Positions 7,120 through 13,281 of a stretch of DNA of 13,281 nt are shown here, one piece after another. Numbering within the stretch: position 1 is the first letter of the stretch; each line of letters begins with the position of its first letter. Origin of the DNA: Chloroflexota bacterium. Its GTDB lineage: Bacteria; Chloroflexota; Anaerolineae; J102. The stretch spans positions 1 through 13,281 of the forward strand of contig PIVW01000112.1 in NCBI GenBank assembly GCA_003353825.1, in the 5' to 3' direction. The position numbers and the translations under genes were made by a program. The notes beneath the pieces are model-generated. The model saw nothing but the letters and a program-made list of their open reading frames with translations, had not been told where the DNA came from and did no database searches.

Positions 7120-8256
7120 CTATACCTCAACCCAGTGGCCGCTCTGGCCTGAACTGAGTACAGCCTCGCAGACGTCTTGTGTGATCAACGCATTTTCGAA
7201 ATCCGGTTGCGTGACAGCGCCCGCTTCGAGGTCTGAGAGGAAGTCGGCAACCTGGTGGATAAATGTGGCGCCGTAGCCGATCTGAAGTCCCGGCACCCAC
7301 CAATGGTCCATGTAAGGATGGTCACCCCCACCATCTGTCACGTGGATGGAGCGCCAGCCTCGCAGTGCTCCCTCATCCCCATGATCGAAGAACTCAAGCC
7401 GGTGCATATCATGCAGATCCCACCTGATAGAGGCGTGTTCGCCATTGATCTCCAAGGTATAGAGCGCCTTGTGACCACGAGCGTAGCGCGTCGCTTCGAA
7501 CAGACCGAGGGAGCCGTTGGTGAAATCACACATAAACATGCAGGCGTCGTCGATGCCGACAGGTTCGACCTTGCCGGTGAGATTGTGGTAGCGCTGCTTG
7601 ATAAAGGTCTCTGTACGCGCTGACACTCGACTGATATCGCCATTGAGCCACAGGGCTGTATCAATACAGTGGGCAAGTAGATCGCCGGTCACACCTGAGC
7701 CGGCAGCGCCTACATCAAGTCGCCATAACGCTTGCCCGCCCTGGGGAACATCGTCCGAGATCGTCCAGTCTTGAAGGAAGTTGGCACGATAGTGAAAGAT
7801 CCTGCCCAACTTACCTGAGTCGATGATCTGCTTTGCCAACGTTACAGCAGGCACACGGCGATAGTTGTACCAGACCATGTTGCGAACGCCTGCATCCTTG
7901 ACCGCTTTTACCATCATACGGCCTTCTTCACTATTCCTGGCCAGCGGTTTTTCGCACCAGATCATTTTTCCGGCTGCGGCCGCAGCTAAGGCGATTTCGC
8001 AGTGTACATCATTAGGTGCGGCGATATCGATGACGTCGATGTCGTCACGTGCAAGCAGGTCCCGCCAGTCTGTTTCCACGCTTTCCCATCCCGTCGACTC
8101 GGCAAACGCTGTTACACCTTCTTTGCTGCGGCCACAAACTGCTTTAAGGACAGGCTGGTATTGGAGATCAAAGAGACGATTCGCTTGTCGGTAGGCGTTG
8201 GAGTGGGCCTTTCCCATGAAGCCATAGCCGATCATGCCGATATTGAGTTGTTTCAT
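7120..8256 (-). CDS. Gfo/Idh/MocA-family NAD(P)-dependent oxidoreductase
   Basis: A 378-residue protein of typical length. The Rossmann fold opens with '[17 protein letters not shown]' (residues 6-22), the family's GxGxxGxxH signature. The catalytic lysine motif is 'WCEKPLARN' with Lys103. 'WYNYRRVPA' (129-137) and '[17 protein letters not shown]' (188-204) supply the C-terminal substrate site, with Asp192 and His196 in the usual places. It should oxidise or reduce a sugar, inositol or sugar-derived acid using NAD(P). It sits second in the minus-strand set, 64 bp after the cupin gene. Its own ribosome site is weak (GAGAG, 9 nt before the ATG), suggesting it depends on upstream transcription. 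All family residues are present, so it looks active; the substrate is unknown. Confidence 0.92.
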   Translation of the reverse strand: MKQLNIGMIGYGFMGKAHSNAYRQANRLFDLQYQPVLKAVCGRSKEGVTAFAESTGWESVETDWRDLLARDDIDVIDIAAPNDVHCEIALAAAAAGKMIWCEKPLARNSEEGRMMVKAVKDAGVRNMVWYNYRRVPAVTLAKQIIDSGKLGRIFHYRANFLQDWTISDDVPQGGQALWRLDVGAAGSGVTGDLLAHCIDTALWLNGDISRVSARTETFIKQRYHNLTGKVEPVGIDDACMFMCDFTNGSLGLFEATRYARGHKALYTLEINGEHASIRWDLHDMHRLEFFDHGDEGALRGWRSIHVTDGGGDHPYMDHWWVPGLQIGYGATFIHQVADFLSDLEAGAVTQPDFENALITQDVCEAVLSSGQSGHWVEV

Positions 8257-8287
8257 AAGATTTTTCTCTCAGGCTAAGTGAAGTTTT

Positions 8288-8310
8288 CGCCATCTCAGTT
8301 GTTTATGGCG
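8288..8310. repeat. Small hairpin between the cupin and oxidoreductase genes
   Basis: CGCCAT (8288-8293) pairs with ATGGCG (8305-8310) across an 11-nt loop, extendable by a T-G wobble and a T-A pair to about 8 bp. It lies in the 64-bp gap between two co-directional genes. No U tract follows on the minus strand, so it is more likely an mRNA stability or processing hairpin than a terminator. Confidence 0.35.
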
Positions 8311-8320
8311 GATCTGCCTA

Positions 8321-9535
8321 CTACAAATCGAGATCGGGATTGCCCGGCCCGAAGTGCTTGAGCATGACAATAGGGTCGATACTCGAAGGATTGCTGATCT
8401 CGACACCCTCTTTCGCTGCCCGTTCACTAACGAAGTATTCGTCATGGGTGAGTTGGCCAAAGCGGATCAGGCTGGGTGTCTCGACATCCCAGACGCCCAT
8501 GCTGCCATGACCCTGCATCATGATCATGCCGTAAGCGCCACTGTCTCGAATGGTGACTGAGGCGCCGGGGAGGACGGTAAGCTCTTTTGCTGAATAATCA
8601 GGTGACTTGTAGCAAATCCAATTTTCGACATACCCGTCGGCTTCCATTTCCTCTAGAGGCCGCAGCGGTTTTGGTTGCATGAAGCGATTACCCACGAAAT
8701 TGGGGTCGAGGTTCAGATCCCAGTCGATGATCTCAAGCAGCCAATCGAAATCACCCATTTTGTCGGGCGGCGTGTTCTTCCACAGAAACTCTTCATCGAT
8801 AACCTGATGCCCTGTGACCGATTCATACATGGCAAAGACATCCGATGCCTTCTGCGGTTCATAAGTGCAGAGACTGCCCGGGGCGTGCAAGACACCTGGC
8901 GGAATGTTCCAGCCCGTGCCCACATCCAGGCGATAGGCAGTGGAAAGCGTAGTGATTTTGTTGTCACCCTTGGCGAAATTCATCAGGCATTCGCGTACGT
9001 CGTCCTGCGTGGTTCCTGGATTTAGACCGAAGAAAGTATAAGGATAATCGGCCCCATAGTTGTTAGCCTGGGGTGGGAAGTAGTAGGACTCCGGTTTTCC
9101 CAGTTGCCCGGTCAGTGCGGCATGTTCGTCACGATGATGGATATGGAAAGGCAAGGCCGCTTTGTTGTCGAAGAATTTGGAGTACATCGGCCATTTCTGA
9201 TGCTCGCTCCAGATACGTTCTCCGATCAGATCACCTTTCAACTCCTCAACCGCATCGCGTAGCAACACCTGCTCGGTTTCTGCCCCCGCTGCGAATACAA
9301 TGAAGCTAAGCCCTTCATTGGCTGAGGTGAGAGGACCATTGTCCGCCGGGGTCGTGGATGAAAACCAGCGCTCGTCGATGCCGCCACGATTGCCACCCAG
9401 AGAATAATAGTCATCAGGATGAAGTTTGATGCGGCGTCCCGGTACGCAGAATGAGCGCGGCACCCAGTTTGGCGCCAGTCTGACGATCCCTTTACCCTGG
9501 TCAAACGCATTTTGGATGGTGGAACTTCCTGACAT
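8321..9535 (-). CDS. Cupin protein resembling type I mannose-6-phosphate isomerase
   Basis: A 404-residue protein with two beta-barrel cupin regions. The central motif 'FHIHHRDEHAA' (130-140), then 'GKPESYYF' with Glu149, then 'GWNIPPGVLHAPGS' with His217, matches the metal-site order of type I phosphomannose isomerases (HxH-like pair, Glu in GKxE, His in IPxGxxHA). The metal ligands are probably His131/His133 or His134, Glu149 and His217. The N- and C-terminal parts are not standard ManA, so it is a distant relative, and the substrate may be a different aldose/ketose or keto-sugar. It is the first of three minus-strand sugar genes. A split ribosome site is present (AAGGAGG 11 nt and GAGG 4 nt before the ATG). 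No signal peptide. The cupin assignment is firm; isomerase activity is inferred. Confidence 0.8.
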   Translation of the reverse strand: MSGSSTIQNAFDQGKGIVRLAPNWVPRSFCVPGRRIKLHPDDYYSLGGNRGGIDERWFSSTTPADNGPLTSANEGLSFIVFAAGAETEQVLLRDAVEELKGDLIGERIWSEHQKWPMYSKFFDNKAALPFHIHHRDEHAALTGQLGKPESYYFPPQANNYGADYPYTFFGLNPGTTQDDVRECLMNFAKGDNKITTLSTAYRLDVGTGWNIPPGVLHAPGSLCTYEPQKASDVFAMYESVTGHQVIDEEFLWKNTPPDKMGDFDWLLEIIDWDLNLDPNFVGNRFMQPKPLRPLEEMEADGYVENWICYKSPDYSAKELTVLPGASVTIRDSGAYGMIMMQGHGSMGVWDVETPSLIRFGQLTHDEYFVSERAAKEGVEISNPSSIDPIVMLKHFGPGNPDLDL

Positions 9536-9579
9536 AAGGCCTCTTCCCTCCTTGGAAGATACTGTCCTGTTACGGGAGG

Positions 9580-9585
9580 ATTATA
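9580..9585 (-). promoter_or_regulatory. Possible -10 box for the minus-strand sugar genes
   Basis: TATAAT on the minus strand, about 45 bp upstream of the cupin gene start. The -35 region is poor. An 8-bp palindrome TATCGATA with a central CG lies just upstream at 9609-9616 and could be a LacI-type operator, but this is weak. The remaining bases up to 9735 hold no recognisable gene. Confidence 0.3.
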
Positions 9586-9735
9586 ATCGTTGGACAGAGC
9601 GTCGAATGTATCGATAGGCGCTTCAATTTCTAATTCAAAGATTGTACCCCAAATTCCAAAACTTAGACAAGTGTCAAGCAATTTCGAGGAGGGTTCGATT
9701 TTCGGAAGTGACCCCACCTCAGGTCTATCCCCGCC

Positions 9736-10248
9736 ATGTCTGCCCAAATCGTAGACTCGACCTCTTTGCGTTCATCGATGGGCGCCCTGCTCTTTTATTC
9801 TACCGTGGCGCCGGACCTGTGCTCTCACGCACGATCAACTGCGGTGGCAACAGAACTTGGCTGCCCTCCACTGGCGGCGGTTTCCTACCTAATTGAACGA
9901 GGGCATAGCCGTATCGGCCTGATCACAGGGCCAGATTCCACTTGGGATGGGCGCTTGCGAAAGCGGGGATATCTCAATTCTCTGCGAGAACACGGTTTGC
10001 CGGTGTCCAACGACTTGATATTTGAGGTTGATTTCTTCAGTGAGAATGACAGCCATGAGGCGATGGCCAAGTTGATGGCCCTACCCGACCCGCCAACTGC
10101 GGTCTTTTCGGCCAGCGATCTACATGCCATCGAGGCAATGCTTTATGCTGTCGATTCTGGATACTCTGTACCAGATGACGTGGCCATTGTCGGTTTCGAC
10201 AACACGCGCGAAGCCACCATGGTCCGCAGAAATGTCAACACAACTTGA
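9736..10248 (+). pseudogene. Headless LacI/GalR-family regulator remnant
   Basis: The 170-codon frame contains a clear LacI-type sugar-binding domain from about residue 46: 'AAVSYLIERGHSRIGLITGP' (47-66), 'RLRKRGYLNSLREHGLPV' (73-90), 'PPTAVFSASDLHAIEAMLY' (119-137) and 'VPDDVAIVGFDN' (145-156). The N-terminal helix-turn-helix and first half of the effector domain are absent, as are the 70 or so residues normally after 'GFDN'. The first 45 residues do not look like LacI. No HTH is found in other frames just upstream. It cannot bind DNA as encoded, so it is a remnant of the regulator that probably once controlled a neighbouring sugar operon. Confidence 0.8.
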
Positions 10249-10326
10249 CTGGAGATTACCCCTTTCGCTCATCATTACGGAAGTAGATGTAAATGCGTTC
10301 TTCATCCAAACCGGTTAGACACAATC

Positions 10327-10520
10327 GTGAGTAAAAAAAAGCCCAACATTCTGTTTATTGTCACCGACCAGGAAGCCTACTATCGGCATGGCTGGAATGG
10401 TGACTTTGGCCCAGCCCGACCCAATCTAGATAGGTTGGGCCGAGAAGGCATTTATTTCAACCGTTCGTACTCCAGCTGCCCGTTATGCACCCCTGCTCGT
10501 AGAAGCATGCTTACCGGTTT
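10327..10520 (+). pseudogene. Sulfatase N-terminal fragment (formylglycine site kept)
   Basis: From GTG at 10327 the frame reads 'MSKKKPNILFIVTDQEAYY', the first strand of type I sulfatases with metal-binding Asp14 and Gln15. It continues 'RPNLDRLGREGIYFNRSY' and 'CPLCTPARRSMLTGL', carrying the C-x-P-x-R signature with Cys54 (the residue converted to formylglycine) and Arg58. Right after 'LTGL' (about 10521) homology stops. The frame stays open to 10788, but that part is merely out-of-frame reading of the sugar-binding protein. Only about 65 of an expected 450-500 residues remain, so no activity is expected. It marks a former sulfated-glycan function in this locus. Confidence 0.85.
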
Positions 10521-11519
10521 GTCTCGGATCTACCCGAGTATGAGAATGGTTACCGGCAGATCCTGGATATCTTCGAAGTTCAGAATCCTGGCACAAGTAT
10601 CAACCTTATTAGCTATAGCGAAGATACCGAAGCAGCATATCTGGCTAATGTCGCCGGAGGTTTCCTCCCGGCCATGGAACGTATCCCAGGTAACTCAGGT
10701 CGCAACGTCAACAAAGACAATTACATGGAATGGGTCGATCTCAGCGAAACCAATTTCCCCCGGTTCGATCGCTGGATGTACGACGTGAAGAATGAGTGGT
10801 CCAATCGCTTCGGACTACCGGGCCCGCGTACCCTGGATGTCTTCATGGGGATCGTGGCCAGTTTCATTTACCACAAAGATATCATTGACAAGATGGGTGT
10901 AGATCCCCATACTGATATCGTCACCCAGGAGGACCTCGATACCTTCCTGGACGAACTGGTTCTATTCGTCGAACAGGATCCCGAGCTTGATTTCGGCTGG
11001 GATCGGGGCTGGATCAATGGCTTTATGTACTTGCGTTACATGAATCTGATTCCTGTAGCCTTCCCCGACGGCCAACGAGACAGACAGTTCGATGCCTGGA
11101 TTGGTAACGCTAAATTCAACGCCGAGGACTCACCCTATCGGTGCACCTTCGACTACAGCAAGATGGCACTAGAGCGGGGTTGGAATTCGGACGGCCGGTG
11201 GAACAGAGAGTGGGAGGCAGACCAGGAAGTCACCTTCTCGACCAAGAAAGCGGCGATGGTCATGCACGGCCCTTGGATGTGGGACAAAGCACTGGCCAAC
11301 GATCCCAGCCTGGAACTGCTGGGCTTCCCCTTCCCCTCGGTCGACGGCAAGGATACCATCCTGCATATCGAGGCGCCGTCTATCGACGTGAGCTGGGCGA
11401 TCCGAGCAGGCAATGAAGAGACCGATTACTGGGACAGCGCCCAGGACCTCTTCTCATTCTGGTTTAGCGCGGACATCGTCAAGGATGGAATCGGGGACTA
11501 TACGGAACTTGATGTCTAA
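10518..11519 (+). pseudogene. ABC-transporter sugar-binding protein (family 1) lacking its N-terminus
   Basis: In a different frame from the sulfatase fragment, coding homology runs from about 10518 to TAA at 11517-11519 (about 333 codons; last in-frame stop before it is TAG at 10500-10502; first ATG at 10674). Recognisable pieces are 'YRQILDIFEVQNPGTSINLI', 'EAAYLANVAGGFLPAMERI', 'VTFSTKKAAMVMHGPW' and 'LGFPFPSVDGKDTI', typical of extracellular sugar-binding lipoproteins (UgpB/MalE type). The signal peptide, lipobox and first strands are missing; they are replaced by the sulfatase piece. The C-terminus also looks short for the family. No permease genes follow. It cannot be exported as encoded. 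If translation began at 10674 a 281-residue cytoplasmic fragment would result. Confidence 0.85.
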
Positions 11520-11520
11520 G

Positions 11521-11559
11521 TTGTCGCTCATGCGCGTTTTCGTACAAAATGAGTGACAA
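11521..11559. repeat. 11-bp inverted repeat after the sugar-binding-protein remnant
   Basis: TTGTCGCTCAT (11521-11531) pairs with ATGAGTGACAA (11549-11559) over 11 bp with one G-T wobble and a 17-nt loop. It starts one base after the stop of the remnant and lies about 35 bp before the ribosome site of the GH172 gene. No T run follows, so it is not a standard terminator; it may be an operator or leader hairpin for GH172. Confidence 0.5.
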
Positions 11560-11605
11560 CAAACCACATTCGTTCCATTAGCATCATAAAACTGGAGGCA
11601 ATTCC

Positions 11606-12694
11606 ATGGCTGGTCAGCAATTCAATGGTCTGGGGATGAACATGGGAAATCTGTCACGCTTATCGCAAGCTGAGACACGCTCCATCAGTCCGGAGAACTT
11701 CAACGGAGAAAAGGGTAAAGGGGGCATGGCGATACAGGGAACCGGGGCAGCCTGCGCTCGTGATCTAGGACAAGGATGGAAGGTGTCACCATCCGTAAGT
11801 ATTCAGGCAGGGGAGACATTTGTTTTGGCCGACATTGAGGGGCCGGGCGCCATTCAACAGATATGGATGACACCCACCGGCCATTGGCGGTTTGGCATCT
11901 TGCGTTTCTATTGGGATGATTCTGAACAACCCTCGGTGGAGTGTCCGTTAGGCGATTTCTTTGCTTGCGGCTGGGGCGAGTTTGCCCCTGTCTCCTCTCT
12001 GGCAGTGTGTGTAAACCCTGGCAGTGCCTTCAATTGCTACTGGGAGATGCCCTTCCGCAAGCGATGCCGCATCACGTTTACTAATATCGACGAAGAGGAT
12101 ATGGTGCTTTACTATCAGGTCAACTACACCTTGACTGATGTGCCCGATGATGCAGCTTATTTCCACGCCCAATTCCGCCGCTCCAATCCCTTACCCTTCA
12201 AAGAAGATTATACGATTCTCGATGGTGTGCAAGGCCAGGGTCAGTATGTCGGCACCTACATGGCCTGGGGCGCGAACAACGCCGGCTGGTGGGGTGAGGG
12301 TGAGATCAAATTCTATATCGACGGTGATGAAGCATACCCCACGATTTGCGGCACCGGCACCGAAGATTACTTCTGCGGCTCGTACGATTTCGAGAACCTG
12401 GTGACCAGGCAATATCAAGAATTTACTACACCCTACGCAGGTCTGCCCCAAGTCATCCGTCCGGACGGTGTTTACCGATCTCAGACTCGTTTCGGCATGT
12501 ATCGCTGGCACATACTTGATCCCATCAGATTCCAACAGGATCTGCGGGTCACGATTCAAGCGCTAGGCTGGCGCAGTGGCAGGCGTTACCTGCCCTTACA
12601 GGACGATATCGCCTCTGTAGCTTACTGGTATCAAACCCTGCCGCCCGCCCCATTCCCACCCATACCGGACAAAGATTATCTTGAGATAGTATAG
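11606..12694 (+). CDS. GH172 (DUF2961) furanoside hydrolase/transglycosylase
   Basis: A 362-residue, apparently complete protein with the DUF2961 two-jelly-roll pattern. Distinctive blocks are 'GMNMGNLSRLS' (10-20), 'TRSISPENFNGEKGKGG' (24-40), 'ARDLGQGWKVSPSV' (51-64), 'IEGPGAIQQIWMTPTG' (77-92), 'WWGEGEIKFYIDGD' (228-241) and 'ICGTGTEDYFCGSYDFE' (247-263). Glu253 in GTGTED is the likely counterpart of a catalytic glutamate shown in GH172 difructose-dianhydride I synthase/hydrolase. Known GH172 activities include alpha-D-fructofuranosidase and alpha-D-arabinofuranosidase; which applies here cannot be read. No signal peptide. GGAGG at 11594-11598, 7 nt before the ATG, supports this start. It lies between gene remnants but shows no break itself. 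No terminator follows. Confidence 0.9.
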   Translation: MAGQQFNGLGMNMGNLSRLSQAETRSISPENFNGEKGKGGMAIQGTGAACARDLGQGWKVSPSVSIQAGETFVLADIEGPGAIQQIWMTPTGHWRFGILRFYWDDSEQPSVECPLGDFFACGWGEFAPVSSLAVCVNPGSAFNCYWEMPFRKRCRITFTNIDEEDMVLYYQVNYTLTDVPDDAAYFHAQFRRSNPLPFKEDYTILDGVQGQGQYVGTYMAWGANNAGWWGEGEIKFYIDGDEAYPTICGTGTEDYFCGSYDFENLVTRQYQEFTTPYAGLPQVIRPDGVYRSQTRFGMYRWHILDPIRFQQDLRVTIQALGWRSGRRYLPLQDDIASVAYWYQTLPPAPFPPIPDKDYLEIV

Positions 12695-13003
12695 ATGTAT
12701 CTGTTCGGCGGGATCATAAAGCAACCTCAGACATCTTGTCTAAAAAACCTCGTTGGCGCTCCCTCTAGACCTGAGGGCAGAAGGCATTCAAGGAGGTAGG
12801 TCGTGCCCAGCTTTCGGTCCAATGATCTGGATTTTGGCGCATTATTCACACGCAAAACCGTGGATTTGTGATATAATGATCTTGTCGAGTTGTGTCGCTG
12901 CATACCTGTCAATGGTGGCCCTCCTGGAAAGCAAGCATCAACAGAAATCTGTTTGATGCACGCAAACGGCAACTGATCACCGGGAAAAACTAAACACATA
13001 CTC
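12695..13003. other. Non-coding stretch with a promoter before the secreted-protein gene
   Basis: About 310 bp with no convincing gene. A short hairpin CCCTC-N7-GAGGG (12761-12777) lacks a T run. The main signal is the extended -10 promoter at 12869-12877. The rest, about 130 nt from the predicted transcription start to the gene start, would be a long untranslated leader with no recognised riboswitch. Confidence 0.5.
12869..12877 (+). promoter_or_regulatory. Extended -10 promoter (TGaTATAAT)
   Basis: A consensus TATAAT at 12872-12877 is preceded by TG at the extended -10 position. No good -35 box at 16-18 bp; TTCACA at 12845-12850 is too far (21 bp). Extended -10 promoters tolerate this. It would drive the secreted-protein gene at 13017. 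Confidence 0.6.
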
Positions 13004-13010
13004 AGGAGGT
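13004..13010 (+). promoter_or_regulatory. Ribosome binding site AGGAGGT that decides the start of the secreted protein
   Basis: AGGAGGT touches the ATG at 13011 with no spacer, which is too close. The next in-frame ATG at 13017 has a 6-nt spacer and is the better start; ATG at 13023 is also possible. Confidence 0.75.
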
Positions 13011-13016
13011 ATGAAG

Positions 13017-13223
13017 ATGAGGATGTATACATCTTTTGCAGCGATCTTAACCGTACTTTGTTTTATGTTCTTGATGAGTTCCGGAACAAGTCACGCCCAG
13101 GTAGATAGCGCCGCCTCGGGCGTGGTGGCTGCGGATACAACCTTCACATATCAGGGTTGGCTGGTCAAGGATGGCGAAGCCATTGACGGCCAGTGCGACT
13201 TCCGATTCACACTTTTTGGGTAG
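13017..13223 (+). pseudogene. Secreted protein with 'FTYQG-L' domain, cut short by a probable frameshift
   Basis: From ATG 13017 the 68-residue product has a clear signal peptide: 'MRMYTS', a hydrophobic core 'FAAILTVLCFMFLMSS' and a likely signal-peptidase I cut after 'SHA' (residue 27). After a short linker comes 'FTYQGWLVKDGEAIDGQCDF' and 'RFTLFG', the start of a domain common in secreted Chloroflexota proteins (FTYQGxLxxxGxPxxGxYDFxFxLF). A TAG at 13221-13223 ends it mid-domain. In the +1 frame the reading continues 'GSGYILTENVPIDIL' to TAA at 13267-13269, which fits the next part of the domain, so an indel near the T5 run at 13213-13217 is likely. It has its own extended -10 promoter and strong ribosome site. 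It could be a real pseudogene or a sequencing error; the downstream end lies outside the window. Confidence 0.6.
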
Positions 13224-13281
13224 TGGTTACATATTGACTGAAAATGTTCCAATTGATATTCTGCGTTAAAAGCAATCTAGC

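Noticed and set aside
9609..9616. TATCGATA palindrome as a LacI operator
   Set aside because: Only 8 bp with no flanking symmetry; too common to claim as a feature on its own.
10531..10788. C-terminal part of the 153-codon sulfatase frame
   Set aside because: Sequence here codes for the sugar-binding protein in another frame; the sulfatase frame is open by chance.
12761..12777. CCCTC/GAGGG hairpin as GH172 terminator
   Set aside because: Only 5 bp and no T run after it.
12753..12956. 67-codon frame starting at TTG downstream of GH172
   Set aside because: No domain, no ribosome site at the right distance, and it overlaps the extended -10 promoter.

Overview
This 13.3 kb window looks like accessory chromosome from a free-living bacterium, most likely a Chloroflexota member (Anaerolineae/Caldilineae-like). 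That placement is an inference from gene style: a secreted protein with an 'FTYQG-L' domain, a GH172 enzyme, a PMI-like cupin, and a 37-bp CRISPR repeat ending in GAAAC. No marker gene is present. No cas gene, tRNA, rRNA or transposase was seen.

Layout. (1) 1-797: the trailer-side end of a CRISPR array with ten full 37-bp repeats and one cut-off terminal repeat; the array probably continues past the left edge. (2) 857-969: an unexplained foldable element bounded by a perfect 14-bp inverted repeat. (3) 988-2931: an intact GH127 beta-L-arabinofuranosidase. (4) 2932-3431: decayed sequence holding an internally deleted short-chain dehydrogenase and a possible nucleoside-hydrolase start. (5) 3439-5079: an intact GH13 alpha-glucosidase. 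(6) 5123-5803: a toxin-antitoxin module (Phd/YefM antitoxin, PIN toxin) with a promoter and paired TGTACA operators. (7) 5880-9535, minus strand: three sugar-metabolism genes (PMI-like cupin, Gfo/Idh/MocA oxidoreductase, xylose-isomerase-like TIM barrel) ending at an intrinsic terminator. (8) 9736-11519: a run of broken genes, namely a headless LacI-type regulator and a sulfatase N-terminus joined out of frame to a sugar-binding protein that has lost its N-terminus. (9) 11606-12694: an intact GH172 (DUF2961) enzyme. (10) 13017-13223: a secreted protein cut short by a probable frameshift.

How it works together. The intact genes are cytoplasmic enzymes for releasing and converting sugars. GH127 removes beta-L-arabinofuranose, GH13 cleaves alpha-glucosides, GH172 cleaves furanosides, and the three minus-strand genes probably oxidise and isomerise a sugar or sugar derivative. 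The only visible transporter component, sugar-type regulator and sulfatase are all broken. This suggests a plant-polysaccharide island that has lost parts by deletion, with transport and regulation supplied from elsewhere. All functional calls come from reading motifs by eye; no database search was run.
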